Origin: Cylicocyclus nassatus
Lineage: Eukaryota; Nematoda; Chromadorea; Rhabditida; Strongylidae
Direction of reading: 5' to 3'
Assembly (NCBI GenBank): GCA_958299035.1
Contig: CATQJL010000305.1
Span: forward strand, 73,872,792 to 73,936,791
Length of the DNA stretch: 64,000 nt
The stretch's first letter is position 1. Each line of letters opens with the position of its first letter. Positions 8,739 through 21,642 of this stretch are shown here, piece by piece. The notes under the pieces are model-generated. The model searched no databases and was not told where the DNA came from. It worked only from the letters and a program-made list of their open reading frames with translations. The translations under genes were made by a program, and so were the position numbers.

Positions 8739-10883
8739 CTCGATGGCAGAAGCGGTTTATGTAATAAACATGTCGAAACCATATTGCAGGAATGTCCTCC
8801 GGCGCCCTTTAGGTACGATGGCACGATATTCATGAAAAAGCGTATAGTTTGGGCTGCCAAAACTATTAGCCCCGTAGGGGACTCGAACCCCTGACCCTTA
8901 GATTAAAAGTCTAATGCTCTACCAACTGAGCTAACGAGGCCTCGATGGCAGAAGCGGTTTATGTAATAAACATGTCGAAACCATATTGCAGGAATGTCCT
9001 CCGGCGCCCTTTAGGTACGATGGCACGATATTCATGAAAAAGCGTATAGTTTGGGCTGCCAAAACTATTAGCCCCGTAGGGGACTCGAACCCCTGACCCT
9101 TAGATTAAAAGTCTAATGCTCTACCAACTGAGCTAACGAGGCCTCGATGGCAGAAGCGGTTTATGTAATAAACATGTCGAAACCATATTGCAGGAATGTC
9201 CTCCGGCGCCCTTTAGGTACGATGGCACGATATTCATGAAAAAGCGTATAGTTTGGGCTGCCAAAACTATTAGCCCCGTAGGGGACTCGAATTCCTGACC
9301 CTTAGATTAAAAGTCTAATGCTCTACCAACTGAGCTAACGAGGCCTCGATGGCAGAAGCGGTTTATGTAATAAACATGTCGAAACCATATTGCAGGAATG
9401 TCCTCCGGCGCCCTTTAGGTACGATGGCACGATATTCATGAAAAAGCGTATAGTTTGGGCTGCCAAAACTATTAGCCCCGTAGGGGACTCGAACCCCTGA
9501 CCCTTAGATTAAAAGTCTAATGCTCTACCAACTGAGCTAACGAGGCCTCGATGGCAGAAGCGGTTTATGTAATAAACATGTCGAAACCATATTGCAGAAA
9601 TGTCCTCCGGCGCCCTTTAGGTACGATGGCACGATATTCATGAAAAAGCGTATAGTTTGGGCTGCCAAAACTATTAGCCCCGTAGGGGACTCGAACCCCT
9701 GACCCTTAGATTAAAAGTCTAATGCTCTACCAACTGAGCTAACGAGGCCTCGATGGCAGAAGCGGTTTATGTAATAAACATGTCGAAACCATATTGCAGG
9801 AATGTCCTCCGGCACCCTTTAGGTACGATGGCACGATATTCATGAAAAAGCGTATAGTTTGGGCTGCCAAAACTATTAGCCCCGTAGGGGACTCGAACCC
9901 CTGACCCTTAGATTAAAAGTCTAATGCTCTACCAACTGAGCTAACGAGGCCTCGATGGCAGCAGCGTTTTATGTAATAAACATGTCGAAACCATATTGCA
10001 GGAATGTCCTCCGGCGCCCTTTAGGTACGATGCACGATATTCATGAAAAAGCGTATAGTTTGGGCTGCCAAAACTATTAGCCCCTTAGGGGACTCGAATC
10101 CCTGACCCTTAGATTAAAAGTCTAATGCTCTACCAACTGAGCTAACGAGGCCTCGATGGCAGAAGCGGTTTATGTAATAAACATGTCGAAACCATATTGC
10201 AGGAATGTCCTCCGGCGCCCTTTAGGTACGATGCACGATATTCATGAAAAAGCGTATAGTTTGGGCTTCCAAAACTATTAGCCCCGTAGGGGACTCGAAC
10301 CCCTGACCCTTAGATTAAAAGTCTAATGCTCTACCAACTGAGCTAACGAGGCCTCGATGGCAGCAGCGTTTTATGTAATAAACATGTCGAAACCATATTG
10401 CAGGAATGTCCTCCGGCGCCCTTTAGGTACGATGCACGATATTCATGAAAAAGCGTATAGTTTGGGCTGCCAAAACTATTAGCCCCGTAGGGGACTCGAA
10501 CCCCTGACCCTTAGATTAAAAGTCTAATGCTCTACCAACTGAGCTAACGAGGCCTCGATGGCAGAAGCGGTTTATGTAATAAACATGTCGAAACCATATT
10601 GCAGGAATGTCCTCCGGCGCCCTTTAGGTACGATGGCACGATATTCATGAAAAAGCGTATAGTTTGGGCTGCCAAAACTATTAGCCCCGTAGGGGACTCG
10701 AATTCCTGACCCTTAGATTAAAAGTCTAATGCTCTACCAACTGAGCTAACGAGGCCTCGATGGCAGAAGCGGTTTATGTAATAAACATGTCGAAACCATA
10801 TTGCAGGAATGTCCTCCGGCGCCCTTTAGGTACGATGCACGATATTCATGAAAAAGCGTATAGTTTGGGCTGCCAAAACTATT

Positions 10884-10956
10884 AGCCCCGTAGGGGACTC
10901 GAACCCCTGACCCTTAGATTAGAAGTCTAATGCTCTACCAACTGAGCTAACGAGGC
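10884..10956 (-). tRNA. Lys-bodied tRNA with UCU (Arg) anticodon
   Basis: Sixth copy, C35 at plus-strand 10922, after the broken-T-stem unit at 10683. Its own spacer has a private change, CGGTCTATG for CGGTTTATG, in the upstream AT element. Confidence 0.85.
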
Positions 10957-11287
10957 CTCGATGGCAGAAGCGGTCTATGTAATAAACATGTCGAAACCAT
11001 ATTGCAGGAATGTCCTCCGGCGCCCTTTAGGTACGATGGCACGATATTCATGAAAAAGCGTATAGTTTGGGCTGCCAAAACTATTAGCCCCGTAGGGGAC
11101 TCGAACCCCTGACCCTTAGATTAAAAGTCTAATGCTCTACCAACTGAGCTAACGAGGCCTCGATGGCAGAAGCGGTTTATGTAATAAACATGTCGAAACC
11201 ATATTGCAGGAATGTCCTCCGGCGCCCTTTAGGTACGATGGCACGATATTCATGAAAAAGCGTATAGTTTGGGCTGCCAAAACTATT

Positions 11288-11360
11288 AGCCCCGTAGGGG
11301 ACTCGAACCACTGACCCTTAGATTAAAAGTCTAATGCTCTACCAACTGAGCTAACGAGGC
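11288..11360 (-). tRNA. tRNA-Lys(UUU) with T51 mismatch
   Basis: Plus strand AACCACTG for AACCCCTG: G51 to T, giving a T51-C63 mismatch in the T stem. Single occurrence. Confidence 0.8.
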
Positions 11361-12698
11361 CTCGATGGCAGAAGCGGTTTATGTAATAAACATGTCGAAA
11401 CCATATTGCAGGAATGTCCTCCGGCGCCCTTTAGGTACGATGGCACGATATTCATGAAAAAGCGTATAGTTTGGGCTGCCAAAACTATTAGCCCCGTAGG
11501 GGACTCGAATTCCTGACCCTTAGATTAAAAGTCTAATGCTCTACCAACTGAGCTAACGAGGCCTCGATGGCAGAAGCGGTTTATGTAATAAACATGTCGA
11601 AACCATATTGCAGGAATGTCCTCCGGCGCCCTTTAGGTACGATGGCACGATATTCATGAAAAAGCGTATAGTTTGGGCTGCCAAAACTATTAGCCCCGTA
11701 GGGGACTCGAACCCCTGACCCTTAGATTAAAAGTCTAATGCTCTACCAACTGAGCTAACGAGGCCTCGATGGCAGAAGCGGTTTATGTAATAAACATGTC
11801 GAAACCATATTGCAGAAATGTCCTCCGGCGCCCTTTAGGTACGATGGCACGATATTCATGAAAAAGCGTATAGTTTGGGCTGCCAAAACTATTAGCCCCG
11901 TAGGGGACTCGAACCCCTGACCCTTAGATTAAAAGTCTAATGCTCTACCAACTGAGCTAACGAGGCCTCGATGGCAGAAGCGGTTTATGTAATAAACATG
12001 TCGAAACCATATTGCAGGAATGTCCTCCGGCGCCCTTTAGGTACGATGCACGATATTCATGAAAAAGCGTATAGTTTGGGCTGCCAAAACTATTAGCCCC
12101 TTAGGGGACTCGAATCCCTGACCCTTAGATTAAAAGTCTAATGCTCTACCAACTGAGCTAACGAGGCCTCGATGGCAGAAGCGGTTTATGTAATAAACAT
12201 GTCGAAACCATATTGCAGGAATGTCCTCCGGCGCCCTTTAGGTACGATGCACGATATTCATGAAAAAGCGTATAGTTTGGGCTTCCAAAACTATTAGCCC
12301 CGTAGGGGACTCGAACCCCTGACCCTTAGATTAAAAGTCTAATGCTCTACCAACTGAGCTAACGAGGCCTCGATGGCAGCAGCGTTTTATGTAATAAACA
12401 TGTCGAAACCATATTGCAGGAATGTCCTCCGGCGCCCTTTAGGTACGATGCACGATATTCATGAAAAAGCGTATAGTTTGGGCTGCCAAAACTATTAGCC
12501 CCGTAGGGGACTCGAACCCCTGACCCTTAGATTAAAAGTCTAATGCTCTACCAACTGAGCTAACGAGGCCTCGATGGCAGAAGCGGTTTATGTAATAAAC
12601 ATGTCGAAACCATATTGCAGGAATGTCCTCCGGCGCCCTTTAGGTACGATGGCACGATATTCATGAAAAAGCGTATAGTTTGGGCTGCCAAAACTATT

Positions 12699-12771
12699 AG
12701 CCCCGTAGGGGACTCGAACCCCTGACCCTTAGATTAAAAGTCTAATGCTCTACCAACTGAGCTAACGAGGG
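12699..12771 (-). tRNA. tRNA-Lys(UUU) with C1 mismatch
   Basis: G1 to C leaves C1-C72 unpaired; otherwise consensus, A37 intact. The same single change occurs at 13506-13578, 16127-16199 and 17740-17812, in three cases directly followed by an F spacer-bearing unit, so it is a shared haplotype rather than four mutations. Confidence 0.85.
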
Positions 12772-15700
12772 CTCGATGGCAGAAGCGGTTTATGTAATAA
12801 ACATGTCGAAACCATATTGCAGGAATGTCCTCCGGCGCCCTTTAGGTACGATGGCACGATATTCATGAAAAAGCGTATAGTTTGGGCTGCCAAAACTATT
12901 AGCCCCGTAGGGGACTCGAACCCCTGACCCTTAGATTAAAAGTCTAATGCTCTACCAACTGAGCTAACGAGGCCTCGATGGCAGAAGCGGTTCATGTAAT
13001 AAACATGTCGAAACCATATTGCAGGAATGTCCTCCGGCGCCCTTTAGGTACGATGGCACGATATTCATGAAAAAACGTATAGTTTGGGCTGCCAAAACTA
13101 TTAGCCCCGTAGGGGACTCGAACCCCTGACCCTTAGATTAAAAGTCTAATGCTCTACCAACTGAGCTAACGAGGCCTCGATGGCAGCAGCGTTTTATGTA
13201 ATAAACATGTCGAAACCATATTGCAGGAATGTCCTCCGGCGCCCTTTAGGTACGATGCACGATATTCATGAAAAAGCGTATAGTTTGGGCTGCCAAAACT
13301 ATTAGCCCCGTAGGGGACTCGAACCCCTGACCCTTAGATTAAAAGTCTAATGCTCTACCAACTGAGCTAACGAGGCCTCGATGGCAGAAGCGGTTTATGT
13401 AATAAACATGTCGAAACCATATTGCAGGAATGTCCTCCGGCGCCCTTTAGGTACGATGGCACGATATTCATGAAAAAGCGTATAGTTTGGGCTGCCAAAA
13501 CTATTAGCCCCGTAGGGGACTCGAACCCCTGACCCTTAGATTAAAAGTCTAATGCTCTACCAACTGAGCTAACGAGGGCTCGATGGCAGAAGCGGTTTAT
13601 GTAATAAACATGTCGAAACCATATTGCAGGAATGTCCTCCGGCGCCCTTTAGGTACGATGGCACGATATTCATGAAAAAGCGTATAGTTTGGGCTGCCAA
13701 AACTATTAGCCCCGTAGGGGACTCGAACCCCTGACCCTTAGATTAAAAGTCTAATGCTCTACCAACTGAGCTAACGAGGCCTCGATGGCAGCAGCGTTTT
13801 ATGTAATAAACATGTCGAAACCATATTGCAGGAATGTCCTCCGGCGCCCTTTAGGTACGATGCACGATATTCATGAAAAAGCGTATAGTTTGGGCTGCCA
13901 AAACTATTAGCCCCTTAGGGGACTCGAATCCCTGACCCTTAGATTAAAAGTCTAATGCTCTACCAACTGAGCTAACGAGGCCTCGATGGCAGAAGCGGTT
14001 TATGTAATAAACATGTCGAAACCATATTGCAGGAATGTCCTCCGGCGCCCTTTAGGTACGATGGCACGATATTCATGAAAAAGCGTATAGTTTGGGCTGC
14101 CAAAACTATTAGCCCCGTAGGGGACTCGAACCCCTGACCCTTAGATTAAAAGTCTAATGCTCTACCAACTGAGCTAACGAGGCCTCGATGGCAGCAGCGT
14201 TTTATGTAATAAACATGTCGAAACCATATTGCAGGAATGTCCTCCGGCGCCCTTTAGGTACGATGCACGATATTCATGAAAAAGCGTATAGTTTGGGCTG
14301 CCAAAACTATTAGCCCCGTAGGGGACTCGAACCCCTGACCCTTAGATTAAAAGTCTAATGCTCTACCAACTGAGCTAACGAGGCCTCGATGGCAGAAGCG
14401 GTTTATGTAATAAACATGTCGAAACCATATTGCAGGAATGTCCTCCGGCGCCCTTTAGGTACGATGGCACGATATTCATGAAAAAGCGTATAGTTTGGGC
14501 TGCCAAAACTATTAGCCCCGTAGGGGACTCGAACCCCTGACCCTTAGATTAAAAGTCTAATGCTCTACCAACTGAGCTAACGAGGCCTCGATGGCAGAAG
14601 CGGTTCATGTAATAAACATGTCGAAACCATATTGCAGGAATGTCCTCCGGCGCCCTTTAGGTACGATGGCACGATATTCATGAAAAAACGTATAGTTTGG
14701 GCTGCCAAAACTATTAGCCCCGTAGGGGACTCGAACCCCTGACCCTTAGATTAAAAGTCTAATGCTCTACCAACTGAGCTAACGAGGCCTCGATGGCAGC
14801 AGCGTTTTATGTAATAAACATGTCGAAACCATATTGCAGGAATGTCCTCCGGCGCCCTTTAGGTACGATGCACGATATTCATGAAAAAGCGTATAGTTTG
14901 GGCTGCCAAAACTATTAGCCCCGTAGGGGACTCGAACCCCTGACCCTTAGATTAAAAGTCTAATGCTCTACCAACTGAGCTAACGAGGCCTCGATGGCAG
15001 AAGCGGTTTATGTAATAAACATGTCGAAACCATATTGCAGGAATGTCCTCCGGCGCCCTTTAGGTACGATGGCACGATATTCATGAAAAAGCGTATAGTT
15101 TGGGCTGCCAAAACTATTAGCCCCGTAGGGGACTCGAACCCCTGACCCTTAGATTAAAAGTCTAATGCTCTACCAACTGAGCTAACGAGGCCTCGATGGC
15201 AGAAGCGGTTTATGTAATAAACATGTCGAAACCATATTGCAGGAATGTCCTCCGGCGCCCTTTAGGTACGATGGCACGATATTCATGAAAAAGCGTATAG
15301 TTTGGGCTGCCAAAACTATTAGCCCCGTAGGGGACTCGAACCCCTGACCCTTAGATTAAAAGTCTAATGCTCTACCAACTGAGCTAACGAGGCCTCGATG
15401 GCAGCAGCGTTTTATGTAATAAACATGTCGAAACCATATTGCAGGAATGTCCTCCGGCGCCCTTTAGGTACGATGCACGATATTCATGAAAAAGCGTATA
15501 GTTTGGGCTGCCAAAACTATTAGCCCCTTAGGGGACTCGAATCCCTGACCCTTAGATTAAAAGTCTAATGCTCTACCAACTGAGCTAACGAGGCCTCGAT
15601 GGCAGAAGCGGTTTATGTAATAAACATGTCGAAACCATATTGCAGGAATGTCCTCCGGCGCCCTTTAGGTACGATGGCACGATATTCATGAAAAAGCGTA

Positions 15701-18700
15701 TAGTTTGGGCTGCCAAAACTATTAGCCCCGTAGGGGACTCGAACCCCTGACCCTTAGATTAAAAGTCTAATGCTCTACCAACTGAGCTAACGAGGCCTCG
15801 ATGGCAGCAGCGTTTTATGTAATAAACATGTCGAAACCATATTGCAGGAATGTCCTCCGGCGCCCTTTAGGTACGATGCACGATATTCATGAAAAAGCGT
15901 ATAGTTTGGGCTGCCAAAACTATTAGCCCCGTAGGGGACTCGAACCCCTGACCCTTAGATTAAAAGTCTAATGCTCTACCAACTGAGCTAACGAGGCCTC
16001 GATGGCAGAAGCGGTTTATGTAATAAACATGTCGAAACCATATTGCAGGAATGTCCTCCGGCGCCCTTTAGGTACGATGGCACGATATTCATGAAAAAGC
16101 GTATAGTTTGGGCTGCCAAAACTATTAGCCCCGTAGGGGACTCGAACCCCTGACCCTTAGATTAAAAGTCTAATGCTCTACCAACTGAGCTAACGAGGGC
16201 TCGATGGCAGAAGCGGTTTATGTAATAAACATGTCGAAACCATATTGCAGGAATGTCCTCCGGCGCCCTTTAGGTACGATGGCACGATATTCATGAAAAA
16301 GCGTATAGTTTGGGCTGCCAAAACTATTAGCCCCGTAGGGGACTCGAACCCCTGACCCTTAGATTAAAAGTCTAATGCTCTACCAACTGAGCTAACGAGG
16401 CCTCGATGGCAGAAGCGGTTCATGTAATAAACATGTCGAAACCATATTGCAGGAATGTCCTCCGGCGCCCTTTAGGTACGATGGCACGATATTCATGAAA
16501 AAACGTATAGTTTGGGCTGCCAAAACTATTAGCCCCGTAGGGGACTCGAACCCCTGACCCTTAGATTAAAAGTCTAATGCTCTACCAACTGAGCTAACGA
16601 GGCCTCGATGGCAGCAGCGTTTTATGTAATAAACATGTCGAAACCATATTGCAGAAATGTCCTCCGGCGCCCTTTAGGTACGATGCACGATATTCATGAA
16701 AAAGCGTATAGTTTGGGCTGCCAAAACTATTAGCCCCGTAGGGGACTCGAACCCCTGACCCTTAGATTAAAAGTCTAATGCTCTACCAACTGAGCTAACG
16801 AGGCCTCGATGGCAGAAGCGGTTTATGTAATAAACATGTCGAAACCATATTGCAGGAATGTCCTCCGGCGCCCTTTAGGTACGATGGCACGATATTCATG
16901 AAAAAGCGTATAGTTTGGGCTGCCAAAACTATTAGCCCCGTAGGGGACTCGAACCCCTGACCCTTAGATTAAAAGTCTAATGCTCTACCAACTGAGCTAA
17001 CGAGGCCTCGATGGCAGAAGCGGTTTATGTAATAAACATGTCGAAACCATATTGCAGGAATGTCCTCCGGCGCCCTTTAGGTACGATGGCACGATATTCA
17101 TGAAAAAGCGTATAGTTTGGGCTGCCAAAACTATTAGCCCCGTAGGGGACTCGAATTCCTGACCCTTAGATTAAAAGTCTAATGCTCTACCAACTGAGCT
17201 AACGAGGCCTCGATGGCAGAAGCGGTTTATGTAATAAACATGTCGAAACCATATTGCAGGAATGTCCTCCGGCGCCCTTTAGGTACGATGCACGATATTC
17301 ATGAAAAAGCGTATAGTTTGGGCTGCCAAAACTATTAGCCCCGTAGGGGACTCGAACCCCTGACCCTTAGATTAAAAGTCTAATGCTCTACCAACTGAGC
17401 TAACGAGGCCTCGATGGCAGCAGCGTTTTATGTAATAAACATGTCGAAACCATATTGCAGGAATGTCCTCCGGCGCCCTTTAGGTACGATGCACGATATT
17501 CATGAAAAAGCGTATAGTTTGGGCTGCCAAAACTATTAGCCCCGTAGGGGACTCGAACCCCTGACCCTTAGATTAAAAGTCTAATGCTCTACCAACTGAG
17601 CTAACGAGGCCTCGATGGCAGAAGCGGTTTATGTAATAAACATGTCGAAACCATATTGCAGGAATGTCCTCCGGCGCCCTTTAGGTACGATGGCACGATA
17701 TTCATGAAAAAGCGTATAGTTTGGGCCGCCAAAACTATTAGCCCCGTAGGGGACTCGAACCCCTGACCCTTAGATTAAAAGTCTAATGCTCTACCAACTG
17801 AGCTAACGAGGGCTCGATGGCAGAAGCGGTTTATGTAATAAACATGTCGAAACCATATTGCAGGAATGTCCTCCGGCGCCCTTTAGGTACGATGGCACGA
17901 TATTCATGAAAAAGCGTATAGTTTGGGCTGCCAAAACTATTAGCCCCGTAGGGGACTCGAACCCCTGACCCTTAGATTAAAAGTCTAATGCTCTACCAAC
18001 TGAGCTAACGAGGCCTCGATGGCAGAAGCGGTTCATGTAATAAACATGTCGAAACCATATTGCAGGAATGTCCTCCGGCGCCCTTTAGGTACGATGGCAC
18101 GATATTCATGAAAAAACGTATAGTTTGGGCTGCCAAAACTATTAGCCCCGTAGGGGACTCGAACCCCTGACCCTTAGATTAAAAGTCTAATGCTCTACCA
18201 ACTGAGCTAACGAGGCCTCGATGGCAGCAGCGTTTTATGTAATAAACATGTCGAAACCATATTGCAGGAATGTCCTCCGGCGCCCTTTAGGTACGATGCA
18301 CGATATTCATGAAAAAGCGTATAGTTTGGGCTGCCAAAACTATTAGCCCCGTAGGGGACTCGAACCCCTGACCCTTAGATTAAAAGTCTAATGCTCTACC
18401 AACTGAGCTAACGAGGCCTCGATGGCAGAAGCGGTTTATGTAATAAACATGTCGAAACCATATTGCAGGAATGTCCTACGGCGCCCTTTAGGTACGATGG
18501 CACGATATTCATGAAAAAGCGTATAGTTTGGGCTGCCAAAACTATTAGCCCCGTAGGGGACTCGAACCCCTGACCCTTAGATTAAAAGTCTAATGCTCTA
18601 CCAACTGAGCTAACGAGGCCTCGATGGCAGAAGCGGTTTATGTAATAAACATGTCGAAACCATATTGCAGGAATGTCCTCCGGCGCCCTTTAGGTACGAT

Positions 18701-18949
18701 GGCACGATATTCATGAAAAAGCGTATAGTTTGGGCTGCCAAAACTATTAGCCCCGTAGGGGACTCGAATTCCTGACCCTTAGATTAAAAGTCTAATGCTC
18801 TACCAACTGAGCTAACGAGGCCTCGATGGCAGAAGCGGTTTATGTAATAAACATGTCGAAACCATATTGCAGGAATGTCCTCCGGCGCCCTTTAGGTACG
18901 ATGCACGATATTCATGAAAAAGCGTATAGTTTGGGCTGCCAAAACTATT

Positions 18950-19022
18950 AGCCCCGTAGGGGACTCGAACCCCTGACCCTTAGATTAGAAGTCTAATGCT
19001 CTACCAACTGAGCTAACGAGGC
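18950..19022 (-). tRNA. Lys-bodied tRNA with UCU (Arg) anticodon
   Basis: Seventh and last copy, C35 at plus-strand 18988, 8 kb from the others, after the broken-T-stem unit at 18749. The comparable unit at 17337, which also follows a broken copy with a C spacer (17136), has the normal TTT anticodon. Confidence 0.85.
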
Positions 19023-19957
19023 CTCGATGGCAGAAGCGGTTTATGTAATAAACATGTCGAAACCATATTGCAGGAATGTCCTCCGGCGCCCTTTAGGTAC
19101 GATGGCACGATATTCATGAAAAAGCGTATAGTTTGGGCTGCCAAAACTATTAGCCCCGTAGGGGACTCGAACCCCTGACCCTTAGATTAAAAGTCTAATG
19201 CTCTACCAACTGAGCTAACGAGGCCTCGATGGCAGCAGCGTTTTATGTAATAAACATGTCGAAACCATATTGCAGGAATGTCCTCCGGCGCCCTTTAGGT
19301 ACGATGCACGATATTCATGAAAAAGCGTATAGTTTGGGCTGCCAAAACTATTAGCCCCTTAGGGGACTCGAATCCCTGACCCTTAGATTAAAAGTCTAAT
19401 GCTCTACCAACTGAGCTAACGAGGCCTCGATGGCAGAAGCGGTTTATGTAATAAACACGTCGAAACCATATTGCAGGAATGTCCTCCGGCGCCCTTTAGG
19501 TACGATGGCACGATATTCATGAAAAAGCGTATAGTTTGGGCTGCCAAAACTATTAGCCCCGTAGGGGACTCGAACCCCTGACCCTTAGATTAAAAGTCTA
19601 ATGCTCTACCAACTGAGCTAACGAGGCCTCGATGGCAGCAGCGTTTTATGTAATAAACATGTCGAAACCATATTGCAGGAATGTCCTCCGGCGCCCTTTA
19701 GGTACGATGCACGATATTCATGAAAAAGCGTATAGTTTGGGCTGCCAAAACTATTAGCCCCTTAGGGGACTCGAATCCCTGACCCTTAGATTAAAAGTCT
19801 AATGCTCTACCAACTGAGCTAACGAGGCCTCGATGGCAGAAGCGGTTTATGTAATAAACATGTCGAAACCATATTGCAGGAATGTCCTCCGGCGCCCTTT
19901 AGGTACGATGGCACGATATTCATGAAAAAGCGTATAGTTTGGGCTGCCAAAACTATT

Positions 19958-20030
19958 AGCCCCTTAGGGGACTCGAACCCCTGACCCTTAGATTAAAAGT
20001 CTAATGCTCTACCAACTGAGCTAACGAGGC
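19958..20030 (-). tRNA. tRNA-Lys(UUU) with A67 only
   Basis: Carries the acceptor change A67 but has the normal G53 and B box, so it is a recombinant between the A67/A53 class and consensus within about 14 bp. Same state at 20361, 28426 and 28829. The reciprocal type (A53 without A67) is at 33873, 35486, 48996 and 51616. Confidence 0.8.
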
Positions 20031-21367
20031 CTCGATGGCAGCAGCGTTTTATGTAATAAACATGTCGAAACCATATTGCAGGAATGTCCTCCGGCGCCCT
20101 TTAGGTACGATGCACGATATTCATGAAAAAGCGTATAGTTTGGGCTGCCAAAACTATTAGCCCCTTAGGGGACTCGAATCCCTGACCCTTAGATTAAAAG
20201 TCTAATGCTCTACCAACTGAGCTAACGAGGCCTCGATGGCAGCAGCGGTTTATGTAATAAACATGTCGAAACCATATTGCAGGAATGTCCTCCGGCGCCC
20301 TTTAGGTACGATGGCACGATATTCATGAAAAAGCGTATAGTTTGGGCTGCCAAAACTATTAGCCCCTTAGGGGACTCGAACCCCTGACCCTTAGATTAAA
20401 AGTCTAATGCTCTACCAACTGAGCTAACGAGGCCTCGATGGCAGCAGCGTTTTATGTAATAAACATGTCGAAACCATATTGCAGGAATGTCCTCCGGCGC
20501 CCTTTAGGTACGATGCACGATATTCATGAAAAAGCGTATAGTTTGGGCTGCCAAAACTATTAGCCCCTTAGGGGACTCGAATCCCTGACCCTTAGATTAA
20601 AAGTCTAATGCTCTACCAACTGAGCTAACGAGGCCTCGATGGCAGAAGCGGTTTATGTAATAAACATGTCGAAACCATATTGCAGGAATGTCCTCCGGCG
20701 CCCTTTAGGTACGATGGCACGATATTCATGAAAAAGCGTATAGTTTGGGCTGCCAAAACTATTAGCCCCGTAGGGGACTCGAACCCCTGACCCTTAGATT
20801 AAAAGTCTAATGCTCTACCAACTGAGCTAACGAGGCCTCGATGGCAGCAGCGTTTTATGTAATAAACATGTCGAAACCATATTGCAGGAATGTCCTCCGG
20901 CGCCCTTTAGGTACGATGCACGATATTCATGAAAAAGCGTATAGTTTGGGCTGCCAAAACTATTAGCCCCTTAGGGGACTCGAATCCCTGACCCTTAGAT
21001 TAAAAGTCTAATGCTCTACCAACTGAGCTAACGAGGCCTCGATGGCAGAAGCGGTTTATGTAATAAACATGTCGAAACCATATTGCAGGAATGTCCTCCG
21101 GCGCCCTTTAGGTACGATGGCGCGATATTCATGAAAAAGCGTATAGTTTGGGCTGCCAAAACTATTAGCCCCGTAGGGGACTCGAACCCCTGACCCTTAG
21201 ATTAAAAGTCTAATGCTCTACCAACTGAGCTAACGAGGCCTCGATGGCAGCAGCGTTGTATGTAATGAACATGTCGAAACCATATTGCAGGAATGTCCTC
21301 CGGCGCCCTTTAGGTACGATGCACGATATTCATGAAAAAGCGTATAGTTTGGGCTGCCAAAACTATT

Positions 21368-21440
21368 AGCGCCTTAGGGGACTCGAATCCCTGACCCTTA
21401 GATTAAAAGTCTAATGCTCTACCAACTGAGCTAACGAGGC
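21368..21440 (-). pseudogene. tRNA-Lys copy with C70, A67 and A53
   Basis: The A67/A53 class with a further change, G70 to C, which adds a C3-C70 mismatch. Two of seven acceptor pairs and one T-stem pair are lost. Sister copies at 22577-22649, 24190-24262 and 25399-25471, all inside the duplicated block of this region. Confidence 0.75.
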
Positions 21441-21569
21441 CTCGATGGCGGAAGCGGTTTATGTAATAAACATGTCGAAACCATATTGCAGGAATGTCCT
21501 CCGGCGCCCTTTAGGTACGATGGCACGATATTCATGAAAAAGCGTATAGTTTGGGCTGCCAAAACTATT

Positions 21570-21642
21570 AGCCCCGTAGGGGACTCGAACCCCTGACCCT
21601 TAGATTAAAAGTCCAATGCTCTACCAACTGAGCTAACGAGGC
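21570..21642 (-). tRNA. tRNA-Lys(UUU) with G29
   Basis: A29 to G in the anticodon stem makes a G29-T41 wobble, probably tolerated. The same change at 24392-24464 is a duplicate 2822 bp away. Confidence 0.85.

Larger units (their letters stand above)
4429..9950 (-). tRNA. tRNA cluster, units 23-50
   Basis: 28 tRNA genes of 73 bp starting at 4429, 4631, 4833, 5035, 5236, 5438, 5640, 5842, 6044, 6246, 6447, 6649, 6851, 7052, 7254, 7456, 7657, 7859, 8061, 8263, 8465, 8666, 8868, 9070, 9272, 9474, 9676, 9878. Units 23-34 repeat units 1-12 without visible change. Non-consensus: 4631 (G37 and C1), 6246, 6851, 8465 and 9272 (T stem broken), 6447, 7052 and 8666 (anticodon TCT). B spacers follow 5035, 7456 and 9878. 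Confidence 0.93.
10079..15997 (-). tRNA. tRNA cluster, units 51-80
   Basis: 30 tRNA genes of 73 bp starting at 10079, 10280, 10481, 10683, 10884, 11086, 11288, 11490, 11692, 11894, 12095, 12296, 12497, 12699, 12901, 13103, 13304, 13506, 13708, 13909, 14111, 14312, 14514, 14716, 14917, 15119, 15321, 15522, 15724, 15925. Non-consensus: 10079, 12095, 13909 and 15522 (A67 plus A53), 10683 and 11490 (T stem broken), 10884 (anticodon TCT), 11288 (T51), 12699 and 13506 (C1). Spacers after 10079 and 12095 share the GGGCTTCC trailer marker, so these two stretches are related copies. Confidence 0.93.
16127..21037 (-). tRNA. tRNA cluster, units 81-105
   Basis: 25 tRNA genes of 73 bp starting at 16127, 16329, 16531, 16732, 16934, 17136, 17337, 17538, 17740, 17942, 18144, 18345, 18547, 18749, 18950, 19152, 19353, 19555, 19756, 19958, 20159, 20361, 20562, 20764, 20965. 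Non-consensus: 16127 and 17740 (C1), 17136 and 18749 (T stem broken), 18950 (anticodon TCT, the last in the window), 19353, 19756, 20159, 20562 and 20965 (A67 plus A53), 19958 and 20361 (A67 only). From 19.15 kb the A67/A53 class alternates with other copies, a transition to the right domain. Confidence 0.93.
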
